Assembly: GCA_903813345.2 (NCBI GenBank)
Contig: CAIIXF020000010.1
Location: 13,213,181 to 13,277,180, forward strand
Length of the DNA: 64,000 nucleotides
Direction: 5' to 3'
From: Owenia fusiformis
Taxonomy: Eukaryota; Annelida; Polychaeta; Sabellida; Oweniidae
Notes under the pieces: model-generated
The model's input: only the letters and a program-made list of their open reading frames with translations
Told to the model about the DNA's origin: nothing
Database searches by the model: none
Position numbers and translations under genes: made by a program
Shown: positions 48,088-59,572 of the stretch, one piece after another
How positions within the stretch are numbered: the first letter of the stretch is position 1
Layout of the letters: every line of letters begins with the position of its first letter

Positions 48088-48540
48088 CACATCCTCGATT
48101 ACATCAGGAAGACAGTACATGGTGGAAGAAAATATTACCAGGAAAAACAAATACAATGCCCTATCAAATAAAACTAGTATTATGATAACCAAAACTCAAG
48201 CAAGCTCATGATTATTTTAAGCTTTGATATTTTTATCGACAACTGTTCCTGGCTATATACACAGTTTTACTGTTTTACAATTAGTCAGACCTATCGTCAA
48301 CCAGTTACAAATATTTCATATTTCAAAAGTAAAAATACAAAGAATCTGAACTATAATGAAAGGGGATGAACTAAAAAAAAGGTTCAACGAGTTATAATTA
48401 GGGATGTAACATTTCAGTTTTCTATTCTCAATTTACTTCATATTGGCCTTTCATTTTAACGCATGAGTTTATATTGACCAAAGTTTTATGCCTGACCATT
48501 GTTTTGCAAACGATATTGCGTCGTTTATTTTCGTAGAACC

Positions 48541-48692
48541 TGTCATAATATGTAGTCTTAACAATTATGTAAGCATTCATCAGACTGTACCATGTGCTTT
48601 TGTTATGATTATTATGTAAATAGGTCACGTGACCAGATATGATGCAACAATAAATCGATACTTAGAAGTCACTGATCTATGAGTTCAGTTCA
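48541..48692 (+). repeat. 5' LTR (152 bp)
   Basis: Starts TGTCATAATATG and ends GAGTTCAGTTCA (TG...CA). It contains the 12-bp palindrome GGTCACGTGACC (an E-box CACGTG core) and AATAAATCG, a likely poly(A) signal. The sequence after the LTR (TGGTGTCTAGATTGGG) begins with TGG as tRNA primer-binding sites do; the tRNA is not identified. Confidence 0.95.
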
Positions 48693-48762
48693 TGGTGTCT
48701 AGATTGGGATTGAAATTTGGAATTTCATAGTTAAAATAATAGCTTGGAGTTATTATTACAAT

Positions 48763-49986
48763 ATGGCCTACAAACTAGAACCACCAGAGATCTTCGACGT
48801 GACCAAGCCGAGAGAGTGGCGACACTGGAAGGCACGTTTCACGCGATTTAAGTCTGCTGCAAATTTGACGGGTCAAGATGGCGGTCAAAATGAAGGCGAT
48901 GTTCGAGATGATACAAATGTCATTGACACGCTAATATACTGTATGGGAAGTAATGCAGAGAGTATTTACAAGACATTCGTATATGCGGAGGGTGAAAACA
49001 AGAAGTCGTATGAAACTATTATGGATAAATTCGACCATTATTTTATGCCCAAAGTTAACCTGATCGAGGAACAGAAGACATTTCATTCCATGGTTCAGAA
49101 ATCAGGTGAGACTTGCGATAGCTTTTTACGTCGTTTATATGATCATGGGGACGTTTGCGAGTTTGAAAATACAGAGAGGGAAATCATGCATCAATTTATA
49201 AATGGGATGTTGAACTCTGATCTAGCTGAGAAAGTCAAAATTATGGACTATAAAAAGCTGACACTTGCGAAAGTTATCGAAATGGCGCGAATTAGGGAGC
49301 ATGTCGCACCCGTGCATACACAATTGGAAACCCCGCATGTCGATGACGTCACCAGGAGGGGTCGTGTCAAGTCAAAGAAGTACTCTGGCAGTAAGTTTAA
49401 ATGTACAAAATGTGGACTATCTCATAAGAAGAGAGAGTGTCCTGCATATGGCAAAAACTGTCTAAAGTGTGGATTAATGAATCACTTCAAACGCTGCTGC
49501 AAGACAATTGATATAAAACATGACAAAAAGAAATTGCATGAAGTTGAACATGTCCATGATGATTATGGATCTGATGTTGATGATACTGACTGTTTGTTCC
49601 TGAGTGACTTGGTCACAGATAATGATACACAATCATGTGATGCATCTACATTTATACAATCGTTTGATCCAGCTATACAAGTGTGTGATCCAAATACACA
49701 GTCGTGTGATCCAGCTAATCATTCATGTGATCCTGTTACTATGATATGTGATTGTGATGATGTTATATGTCACAATGATAGTTCACCACCACCTGATATC
49801 ATATGTGATATTGATAACATGCAACAGGATACCTGTGTAGATAATGATATGTGTGATATTGATGAAGTACATGAAGTGGTCGAAGAACCACCATGGTTGA
49901 TTAATCTAAATACAGGGTGGGCCAAAAAATTTTGCAACTTTTTTAAAAGGCTAGAAAAGTATCAAAACATAAGGGTATTGCCATAA
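48763..49986 (+). CDS. gag: Gypsy Gag (3' end cut by mariner-like insertion)
   Basis: This is the capsid/nucleocapsid part of the retrotransposon polyprotein. The N-terminal two thirds form a retrotransposon-gag capsid region (FDVTKPREWRHWKARFTRFK near the start). At ~residues 213-248 there are two zinc knuckles, CTKCGLSHKKREC (C-x2-C-x3-H-x4-C) and CLKCGLMNHFKRC (C-x2-C-x4-H-x4-C). The C-terminal part is a repetitive Asp/Cys-rich stretch with SCDP-type repeats (~300-345). Element-derived sequence ends at 49,912; the last ~25 codons before the stop belong to the inserted transposon. In the uninterrupted element this frame continues directly into protease. The start is the first ATG after the LTR and primer site. 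Confidence 0.9.
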   Translation: MAYKLEPPEIFDVTKPREWRHWKARFTRFKSAANLTGQDGGQNEGDVRDDTNVIDTLIYCMGSNAESIYKTFVYAEGENKKSYETIMDKFDHYFMPKVNLIEEQKTFHSMVQKSGETCDSFLRRLYDHGDVCEFENTEREIMHQFINGMLNSDLAEKVKIMDYKKLTLAKVIEMARIREHVAPVHTQLETPHVDDVTRRGRVKSKKYSGSKFKCTKCGLSHKKRECPAYGKNCLKCGLMNHFKRCCKTIDIKHDKKKLHEVEHVHDDYGSDVDDTDCLFLSDLVTDNDTQSCDASTFIQSFDPAIQVCDPNTQSCDPANHSCDPVTMICDCDDVICHNDSSPPPDIICDIDNMQQDTCVDNDMCDIDEVHEVVEEPPWLINLNTGWAKKFCNFFKRLEKYQNIRVLP

Positions 49987-51016
49987 AAAATTATTTACAA
50001 AAACTTAAGGATAGGCATATTTTACCAGTCAAATGCTAAAGCTAAAACTGGCTTCAAATTTTTTTGTCAGATCTTTGAATATCAATGGTCAATTGTTCAT
50101 GCGTCCGAGATTTACCATTTTTTCCTAAAAAATGTGACTTTCTATGATTTTATGTGATCAACAATAACACATTCATAATGTTCACTAAATCTGCTACAAT
50201 CTTGGATAACTGTTTAAACAATGTCTACCTCAATGTCTAGTTTATATCAGTATCTAGTCACCATGGTATTATGTTATATTGCATTTATTAATTATCTATT
50301 AAACAAATGTTCTATGCATCCCCCTTTCACCTTCACTATCACTCCCAGCCATTGGGCAAAAGTCACTTTGGAATATCTGGAGGAGAATAAGCCTTGATTG
50401 ATTAGTCCTGATGAATGGCTGCCAAATACTCCAGATGCCAACTTCTGTGACTATCACCATTGGGGGCATCTGGAGCAGCTTATTGCAGTTAAAGGTAATC
50501 CCCCCAAAAAAAAATTGTTAAACTAAAAGAAGTTCTGCAGGAGAAGTGTAGAGAACTACCACAAGAATCGCTGGATCGCGCCATTGACCAGTTCCGCCCA
50601 TGCCTCTTTGCGCACTGTAGAGAAGGTGAAAGGTGGATGCATAAAATTTGTTTAATAAATAATCAATAGATACATAATATCATAGTGACTAGATACTGAT
50701 ATAAACTGTACTAGACATTGGTTGAACAGTTATCCAAGATTGTAACAGATTTAGTGAACATAATGAATGTGTTATTGTTGATTACATAAATGAAACATTT
50801 TCTAGGAAAAACGGTAAATCTCGGACAAATGAACAATAGACCATTGATATTCAAAGATCTGATAAAAAAAATTGAAGTCCAGTTTAGCTTTAGTATTTAA
50901 ATGGTAAAATATGCCTATCCTTAAGTTTCTGTAAATAATTTTTTATAGCAATACTCTTATGTTTTGATACTTTTCTAGCCTTTTAAAAAAGTTGCAAAAT
51001 TTTTTGGCCCACCCTG
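49913..51016 (+). mobile_element. Mariner-like element with ~400-bp terminal inverted repeats, inserted in gag-pol
   Basis: Ends CAGGGTGGGCCAAAAAATTT and its mirror, flanked by TA duplications (49,911-49,912 and 51,017-51,018) as Tc1/mariner elements produce. The inverted arms are unusually long: ~410 bp left (to ~50,322) and ~385 bp right (from ~50,634). The ~310-bp centre encodes a fragment resembling the C-terminus of a mariner-type transposase (DEWLPNTPDANFCDY then WGHLEQL) with a stop in frame. It is thus a non-autonomous deletion derivative. Confidence 0.9.
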
Positions 51017-51018
51017 TA

Positions 51019-53437
51019 TAAATGGTGAAAACATGTGTTTTAAAATTGATAGTGGTGCTGATGCTTCGGTTATTTCTGTAGATGCATACAAAAGAATGAA
51101 AATTAACCGTCCAGTGCTAAGTAAACCTACTGCAAAATTTCAGAGCCCTGGGGGTAAAGTTAAGTGCATAGGAGCATTTGTTGCAAAGGTTGTATTCAAT
51201 GGTAGTAAAGTGTACAAAACAACAATTCATGTAGTTGATAGCTCAAATTCAGCTAATTTGTTATCCAGGGGGGCTGCTACAAGTATGGGTCTGATGAAAC
51301 ATTTGAATAACCTGGATATCAAAGATCCTAGCATGTATGGGGAAATTGGGGATGTAAAATGTAATCCTGTTTCCATTACATTGAAACCTAATGCACAGCC
51401 TTATAGTATTTCTGCACCAAGACGTGTAAGTTTACCTTTGATGCCTAAGGTCAAGGCTAAGTTGAATAAATTGTGTGAACAAGGTGTCATAACAGTAACA
51501 GAGCCTGTTGATTGGTGTGCTCCTATTGTATGTGCAGAAAAGAAAAATGATTCTGAGCCTAGAATATGTGTTGACTTGAGAAAACTTAATGCTAGCATAA
51601 AAAGAGAAAAGTTTGTTCTTCCAACTACTGATGATCTTGTGCATAAACTTAAAAGATCTACCGTATTCTCTACATTAGATGCTTCAAGTAGTTTTCATGG
51701 TTTGCGGCTCGATGAGAATAGTTCGAAACTCACAACTTTTATTACACCATTCGGGCGGTATAGATACTTACGCATGCCGTTTGGGTTGAATTTTGCGAGT
51801 GAGAAATATCAAAGTGTAATGATGGATATATTTAAAAATCATGCCGGTGTAGAAATCATAATTGATGACATGATAGTTCACGGTAAAGATAAAGAAGAGC
51901 ATGATACGCGATTAGCTGCGGTTTTGGCTACTATAAAAGAATATGGTATAAAACTCAATCAGCGTAAATGCAAGTTCGCTCAAAAGGAAGCTATATTTTT
52001 CGGTCTAAAAATTTCAGCGAAGGGGATAAGTCCTACCGAAGATAAGGTACGCGCAATATGTAAAATTCAGCGACCAGAAGATAAATCAGCTGTTAGACGC
52101 TTCTTTGGAATGGTAAACTATTTAGGTAAGTTTGTTCCAAATATGTCTACTGTCGCTGCACCGCTGCATGTTTTATTGCGGAAAGATACCGTATTCGCTT
52201 GGGATAGTGCACAGCAAGCTGCTTTTGACAAAATAAAGCAACTTATAAGTAAAGCGCCAGTCTTAGCATTTTATGATGTTGAAAAACCAACTATTGTTTG
52301 TGCCGATAGTAGTTCTTTTGGACTGGGTGCATGTTTGTTTCAACGTCACGGTCCGGATGATGTTCGACCTGTTTGCTATGCATCCCGCACTTTGAGTGAT
52401 GCTGAAAAGAAATATGCGATGATAGAAAAGGAATGCCTAGCATCGGTATGGGCATCCGAGAGATTTAGTCGGTATTTGATTGGTTTGGATGAATATGAAT
52501 TGATCAGTGATCATCGTCCACTGATTCCACTAATAAATACAAAAGATATAGATCAAACACCGATTCGTTGTCAAAGATTGCTAATGAGACTAATGCGATT
52601 TAACCCGAAAGCAAGATATGTACCTGGCAAGGATCCAGAAATGGTTATTGCGGATTGTCTTAGTCGCGCTCCGTTGCCAGATTGCGAGGAGAAATGTGAA
52701 ATAGAGTCTCAACAAGAAGTTGAAAGATATTTATGTCATGTTGAAGACAATAGACCGATTGCGGATTATTTGATAAACCAGATAAAGACTGTTACTTCTA
52801 CTGATTCGGAACTTGAACTTGTTAAAGACTATATTGTGCATGGTTGGCCAAATTCAATAAAGTCAGTTCCAACAGATATTAAAATGTACTATAAAGATCA
52901 AGGTATGCTTTCTATTTACAATGGAATAGTAGTACCAAGATCGTTGCGACCGGATGTATTACAAAGAATTCATGATGGACATTTAGGAATTTCAAAATGT
53001 CGCGAAAGAGCCAAACAAAGTGTATGGTGGCCCGGCATAAGTTCAGATGTTCAGTCGGTTGTTATGAAATGTGATCATTGTTTAACACATAGTAATACTC
53101 AGAGAAAACAACCTTTGATTCCAACTCCATTACCAGTCCGTCCATGGAGTCACATATGTGCAGATTTGTGTGAATATGAAATGAAACATTATCTTGTTGT
53201 TGTGGATTATTACTCAAGATTTCCTGAAGTAGCACTAATGAATAAAGATACAACTGCGCAAAATGTTATCGATAAGATGAAAAGCATCTTCGCACGTTTT
53301 GGGTTGCCTGATGAGTTAACTAGTGATAATGGTCCTCAGTTTACCAGTAATGAATTTGCAGACTTTGCTAATGACTATGACTTTAAACATACCACTAGTT
53401 CGCCACATTTTCCACAGGCCAATGGGCAAATTGAGCG
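51019..53437 (+). CDS. pol: Gypsy Pol, 5' part: protease, RT, RNase H, integrase core (split by LINE)
   Basis: The open frame is seen from the ATG at 51,033 but biologically continues from gag. Domains in order: aspartic protease (IDSGADASV); reverse transcriptase with FSTLDASSSF, YLRMPFGLNFASE and active site IIDDMIVHG (I-D-D where Y/F/V-x-D-D is usual); RNase H (ADSSSFGLGACLF, CYASRTLSDAEKKYAMIEKE, LISDHRPL); integrase zinc finger (HDGHLGISKCRERAKQSVWW, then CDHC), and the DDE core with D in DYYSRFPE and D in LTSDNGPQF. The LINE enters just after the catalytic Glu region (FPQANGQIE). From 53,438 to the stop at 53,507 the frame reads LINE sequence. No other stop interrupts it. Confidence 0.92.
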
Positions 53438-53624
53438 ACATCGCAATTTAACTGCAATAATTCTGATACACATATTTCCACCAAGCGTTCGAATTGAGCG
53501 AATGTAAACTGAATGCAGACAACATATGGATATACACTGCGTTCTATTTCAGTGATACCTACTCATATATTTACGGACAGAACACACAACACCACGTGTT
53601 TTATCTACTACACATACCTTTAAG

Positions 53625-54443
53625 ATGCCACCTAAGAAAATATCTGGTGAAGATTTACTGAAGGATGAAAATTTTGTTCAATCCATGACTCAAATTGTTA
53701 CTGAAGCAATCACACCTATCATCAAAGATACACTTTCAGATGCTGTTAAAGATGTTCTGGATACGCTTAAAGAAAATAAAGCCGATTTAATGAACACTTT
53801 GGACAAAAAGGTGGATGAGATCAATAGGTCTATAAATTTCGTGGACGGAAAGCTGGAGAAAACAATTGAGGCAACGAATGAGAACAAGAAAACGATCACA
53901 GAGCTTAATAGTCGTATAACAGAGATGACAATGGATTTGAAAAGAGCGAAAATTGCATACGATACCTTATCGGACAAAGTTCTTGATCAAGACACATACT
54001 CTAGGAGAGACAGCATCCACTTTTACAATATAGAGGAATCAGAAGATGAAGATTGTGAATTAAAAGTGAGGAAGCTGATTAATGAACAACTCAAAATAGA
54101 TGCGAAAGATATAAAATTCGAAAGAGTCCATCGTCTGGGAAAAAGAAACCAAAATGATAGATCAGCAAATAAAAGCAGACCAATCACAGCAAAATTCCAT
54201 TGGTTCAAAGATAAAAAGCTGGTATGGGACGCTCGACGAAACTGCAAAGACTCCCCATACAGAATGGATGAAAGCTTTTGTAAAGAGATCAACATGAGGA
54301 GAAAGGCACTCTACCCGTATATGAAAGAAGCGCAGAATCAGGGAAAACGAGCATTTATGATAGCAGACACACTACATTTGGACAATAGAACATACAAGAG
54401 CACAGATGTATCCAGAATACCAATAACCTTGAAGAAAGACTAA
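53625..54443 (+). CDS. LINE ORF1 protein (L1 ORF1p-like), 272 aa
   Basis: RNA-binding chaperone of the LINE ribonucleoprotein. The N-terminal half (~20-120) is predicted coiled coil (heptad-like Leu/Ile spacing in LKENKADLMNTLDKKVDEIN and KTITELNSRITEMTMDL), which in L1 mediates trimerisation. This is followed by an RRM-like part starting DQDTYSRRDSIHFYNIEE and a C-terminal domain (FERVHRLGKRN, RPITAKFHWFKDKKLVWDAR) as in Transposase_22/L1 ORF1 proteins. The frame is intact. The start is the first ATG (MPPKKISGEDLL). The next gene in the element, ORF2, is displaced downstream by a mariner insertion. Confidence 0.88.
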   Translation: MPPKKISGEDLLKDENFVQSMTQIVTEAITPIIKDTLSDAVKDVLDTLKENKADLMNTLDKKVDEINRSINFVDGKLEKTIEATNENKKTITELNSRITEMTMDLKRAKIAYDTLSDKVLDQDTYSRRDSIHFYNIEESEDEDCELKVRKLINEQLKIDAKDIKFERVHRLGKRNQNDRSANKSRPITAKFHWFKDKKLVWDARRNCKDSPYRMDESFCKEINMRRKALYPYMKEAQNQGKRAFMIADTLHLDNRTYKSTDVSRIPITLKKD

Positions 54444-54581
54444 TATTTTTCGATGGAGGGAGCACACAGAGACTTTAATGGAAAATAGTTCATCAATTAT
54501 TTATTGAAGGACTATTGTTAAGAATATAATGAATGTGTATGTGAGAATGGAATGTCTGAATTTGATAGGAGTGAATGAATA

Positions 54582-55646
54582 CAGGGTGTTCCAAAAGTAA
54601 CAGGACTGGTGCTGGCATTTTGTTAAATATGCACTAATCGTCATCAAAATATTACATAATGTACTTTCATGCTTCGTTACTAAGACTGCAAAGTTTCGAC
54701 AAAATATTTCAAACTCGGGTAGAGTTATGGTTGCTATAGTAACATGACATCGCAATACCCGGGGCAACATTCCACGCAAAAAGTTACAGAGACATTAAGC
54801 ATTTTGTACATCCCATATCATTTTGTACATGCCATATCAAAGTTGAAATGCAACAACTGGTGGGAATTACATTTGTTTTACATCATTTAATTTCCTATGT
54901 ATCCTCTACTTTGAAAAATAGGCTCCTCTTTGGTCAGAACAAAAGTAGTACTCTGTATCCATGACCCAAACACATGAGTGAACCCATTTGAGGGCATGTC
55001 ACGCAGGGTCGATTGGACAATTTGGAGAAGGTCATTCTCATCTTTAAAGGTCTTACAGCACTGATTAGCATCCCGTTCTCAATATAAGTAAAAATTAGAT
55101 ATTGCATGATCAGAAGAGTATGGTGCATGGTTTTAGACCTCAAGACCTAGCTCCTCTATAGGTGCATGGTCTTTAATGGTGACCTGCGGGCAGGCGCGCT
55201 ATCAAGGTGGATGACTGGCTTCAAATTGGGTATTTTCAAAAACTCAACCGTGAATTGTTCAGCCTGTTATACATAGTGATATTCCAAGAAATTGAATAAA
55301 TATTATTATTTTGAAATTATACTTGAATCTGAGTTGTATAGCAACATTTTACAACAAAACAACTAATATAATAAACAAGAAATGTTGTATTATAATAGGT
55401 GAATTAGATACTTTCTTCAATAATACAAAAATGTTAAATATCACATTTTCAGGAAAAAAGTTGCCCCGGGTATTGGGATGTCATGTTACTATAGTAACCA
55501 TAACTCTAACCGCATTTCATCATTTTTTCTGACAATTTGCAACTTTAGTTGCAATACTTCAAAGTACAATTTGTGAAAATTTGAAGACACTAAGTGCAAA
55601 ATTGACAAAATGCCAGCACCAGTCCTGTTACTTTTGGAACACCCTG
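54582..55646 (-). mobile_element. Mariner element (decayed) inserted between LINE ORF1 and ORF2
   Basis: Ends CAGGGTGTTCCAAAAGTAAC and its mirror, flanked by TA (54,580-54,581 and 55,647-55,648). Inverted arms extend ~200 bp (CAGCACCAGTCC, TTACTATAGTAACC, CCCGGG landmarks in both). The interior holds a minus-strand transposase remnant near 55,210-54,930 with IHLDSAPARRS and VLRSKTMHH, recalling the mariner catalytic D-N-A-P-H and following region, with stops in frame. Non-autonomous now. Its sequence differs from the mariner-like element at 49,913, so two families are present. Confidence 0.88.
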
Positions 55647-55794
55647 TATTTAGCAATGTTGTACAAATATGTTATTTGGATGATACGATACTGTTGTAAA
55701 CTAATCATATGCCTAAAAGTATATATTGGATATAAATTATTTAATACTACATATTTTTATAGTTTAAACCACAAAATGAACAGGCGCTAGATCG

Positions 55795-58700
55795 ATGATG
55801 AATTTTAATATGCTATCTTTTAATGTTAGGGGCTTGGTGAATCAAAATAAACGGGATACGGTTATGAATTGGGTAAAAAGTAAAAACAAAGACATTACCT
55901 TTTTACAAGAAACCCACAGTACACACGAAATTGAAAATACATATAATAATAACTGGAAAGGTGATATATATTTTTCACATGGGTCCTCTAAAAGTAGAGG
56001 AGTAATGATATTAATAAAAGACTCTCTTGATATTAAGGTCAAACGACACATTTCTGATAAAAACGGGCGGTTTCTTATTTTAGACACTGAGATTCAAAAT
56101 GAACGCTTTATTTTAATAAATGTTTATGGGCCAACCATCGAACAAGAAAAACTTCCATTTTGGACTGAATTCGCGCGTAAGATAGAAGATTTCACAAACG
56201 ATGACACCCATTTAATAATAGGCGGCGATTTCAATATCATATTCAGTGCAGATCTTGATAGAAGTGGTGGAAATCATAAATTTAATAAACAGATTATCAA
56301 TTTTTTTGACACACTCATGCTTAATTTAGACTTGGTCGATTTATGGCGTCTTAGAAACCCCAACAGAAAAAGATACACTTGGCGTCAGAAAAATCCTACA
56401 ATAATGAGTAGGTTAGATTTGTGGCTGTGTTCAGATAACCTCCAACATAATGTTGAGAAGATTGATATAGATACAGGTATTAAGTCGGATCATTCTCCTA
56501 TAGTCATTTATTTTAATAATATAAATAAAAAACCAGGCCCAAACCACTGGCGGTATAATAATAGCCTTTCAAATGACATTGATTTTAAACATGAACTTGG
56601 GCAAAATATTCCCAAATGGTTAAATGAAGTTACAGAAATTGAAGATCAAAGAGTTGTCTGGGATTTTATTAAATACAAAATACGACACTTTACCATTGCT
56701 TATTCAAAGAAGAGGGCAAAGGCTAGAAAGAAAAACAAATGTGACCTAGAAAACAAACTTAATACGCTACAGAGCAATTTAGATAAAAATCCAAATGACA
56801 TAGAAATTAAAAATGCATACTACAAATGCCAATTAGAGCTTGAGACTCATTTTGACTATGTAACACAAGGTGAGAGAATTCGATCAAGATCTCAAGATTT
56901 TGTTGAAGGGGAGAAAGGCTCAAAATATTTTCTTCAACTAGAGAAACAAAATGCTGCAAAAAGTAACATAACACAATTAAAAAATGCAAATGGAGTAATA
57001 TCTAAAGATTTTAAAATAATTCAAAATAAATTCAAGGAATTTTATAAACAGCTTTATTCAAAATCAAAAGCAAATGTATATAATAAAAATGCAGATGTAT
57101 TCTTAGAAAATAATAATATTCCTAAGCTAACCGAGGAGGAAAAATTGTCTATGGAATGTCAAATCACAGAGCAAGAATGTTATAAAATTCTTCAAACTTT
57201 TAAAAATAATAAGTCCCCCGGAAGTGATGGTCTTACTATTGAATTTTATTCTACATTTTGGGAAAAGATAAAAACAACTTTTATGAATTCTATAGGTTTC
57301 ACATTTAATAAAAAGGAAATGTCAGTTTCTCAGAGAGAAATCATTATGAAACTCATTCCGAAAAAAGGAAGAGATGTCATGTTTTTGAAAAACCAACGTC
57401 CGATTTCATTAATAAATGTGGATGCAAAAATAATTTCCAAAGTTATGTGCAAGCGCATTGAATCTGTATTAGGCAAATTAATTAAATCAGATCAAGCAGC
57501 ATTCATAAAAGAAAGACAAATGGCTGAAATTATAAGATTAATAGATGACATGATGTTTTATACAGAAGATGAGAATATAGGGGGCGCTTTTGTAGCTGTT
57601 GACTTTCTCAAGGCATTTGATTCTCTAAGCCACGATTTTTTAATAAAAGCTTTAGAAAAACTAAATTTCGGAGAATATGTTATTTCGTGGGTTAAAATAT
57701 TGTATTGTAATATAACTGCCCAAGTTATGAATTTGTGGTTCTGTGGGGAAAAATTTAAAATAGAAAAGGGAATTAAACAAGGTGATCCTTTATCACCAGT
57801 ACTCTTCATCATTGCAGTAGAGTTTCTAGCCCAAAATATAAGAGATGATGCATTAATAAAAGGAATTCAAATTGGTAATAAAGAAATAAAACTGAGCATA
57901 TATGCAGATGATATGACGTTGTTTGTTCGGGATAAAAACTCTATACTGCAGTCAATGAAAGTACTTGATAGCTTTGAAAAATGTAGTGGCCTTAAAACAA
58001 ACTTAGACAAAACTGAGCTCTTTACAATAGGAAGATTTAAAGATCAAATTTGGGACATTGATCACTTGAAACAAGTTCAAGAAATTAAAATTCTTGGAGT
58101 GTATTTTAATTATGATAGAAAGCTCAAAGCAGAGAAAAATTTTAGGTCGACAATTAATCACCTTAAGCAGGTATTGAGCCTATGGCAAAGTAGAAATTTG
58201 ACAATTTTAGGTAAAATACAGATCGTAAAAACTTTTGGGCTGTCAAAATTTAGCTTTATTAGTTCAGTTATTGAAACAGATGATTGTTATGTAAAGGAAA
58301 TAAACGGAATTGTTTTTAAATTTATTTGGAACGGAAATGACAAGATTAAAAGAAAAGCTCTTATTTCAACAATTAAAAAAGGAGGACTCAATATGAGCGA
58401 CCTCAAAACCAAAATTCAAACCTCTCAATTAAGATGGGCCCAAAAGCTTTTAAAGGATACTAAAAAGGAATCACAATGGACAATTATTCCAAATCATTAT
58501 CTCCATAAATATGGCGGGCTTTTACTTTTGCTAAACTGCAATTTTGACATAAATAAGCTAAATGCAATTAGCCCAAGATTTTATCATAATATTTTAAAGG
58601 CATATACGCTTATAAGGAGACCAAAGAAAATGCATTGGATGAAATAATTTGGAATAATGAGAACATTGTCATCAGAAATAAATCAATATTTTGGAAGGAA

Positions 58701-59477
58701 TTTTATGATAAAGGTTTTCTAAGAATCAAAGATGTTATGCTTAATGGTATGGTTAAATCATGGAATCAGGTCAAAATGCAAACTGGACTTTCACACAATT
58801 ATATGCTAAAATGGTTTGGCCTCATTCAGGCAATACCATCAGATTGGTTAAGAGTACCGAATGGAAATATGAATGACCAGGTATCTCTAGATAATATAAC
58901 AGTAATAAAAAGCGATACAGAAGTCAACTTTTTAAAATGTACATCTAGAGAATTTTATAAAATATTGCTGGAAGCTATTGCAGAATATCCAACAGCAAAA
59001 CACACTTTATCAGATAAATATCATATTAAAGAAGAAGATTGGTCATTTTACTATGAACACTTTCATAAAACCCTGACATATTCAAAACATAAGGCATTTC
59101 AATATAAGCTCTTAAACAATATTTTGTATACAAATAGTGAACTTTTTCAATACAAAATAACTCCTTCACCAATGTGTGAGTTTTGCCATGTGAACATAGA
59201 AACTTGTGACCACATCTTCTTTAATTGTGATTATACCAAACAGTTTTGGAAGTCATTAATAGATAATACATTAAAAGATCTCGAAAACTTTTCTCTGCTT
59301 ACAGTATTATTTGGTAGCCCAAAATGGAGTGATTTTGAAAATATGGTAATTATTATAGGAAAGTACTACTTATATAATAAGAAAATGCAACAAGAGCCTC
59401 CAAATTATTACAACTTTAAGGCATATTTAGATTATTGTTTAAAAATGAAAATGGATTTTAACAGTATGATGGTATGA
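55795..59477 (+). pseudogene. LINE ORF2: endonuclease-reverse transcriptase, one frameshift
   Basis: Two overlapping frames, 55,795-58,647 (950 codons) and 58,635-59,477, are parts of one protein separated by a single-base shift at about 58,600-58,620. The N-terminus is an AP-endonuclease domain (LSFNVRGLVN, FLQETH, NVYGPT, LIIGGDFN, SDHSPI). The reverse transcriptase is central (SPGSDGLTIEFY, LINVDAKIISK, GIKQGDPLSPVLFI, active site YADD). The C-terminal region has the CCHC-type motif CEFCHVNIETCDHIFFNC followed by FW, typical of the L1/Tx1 group. These enzymes nick target DNA and prime reverse transcription from it. Apart from the frameshift the protein looks complete; the copy is probably young. 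Confidence 0.93.
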
Positions 59478-59572
59478 GTGAAGAATGTGAATGAATGGGT
59501 AATGGAGTGACTTTTATAATTTTTCACTTATATGTATACATTTTAAATTTGATGAAAAAAAAAAATTGAGCG

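Larger units (their letters stand above)
53438..59562 (+). mobile_element. Tx1/L1-like LINE inserted into the gypsy integrase
   Basis: Flanked by the 10-bp duplication AAATTGAGCG (53,428-53,437 and 59,563-59,572) and ending in an A-rich tail after GATG. It carries ORF1 (53,625-54,443) and ORF2 (55,795-59,477). Length without the internal mariner is ~5.06 kb. The 5' UTR is short (~190 bp), so the copy seems full or nearly full length. One frameshift in ORF2 and the mariner between the ORFs are the only clear lesions. Confidence 0.93.
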
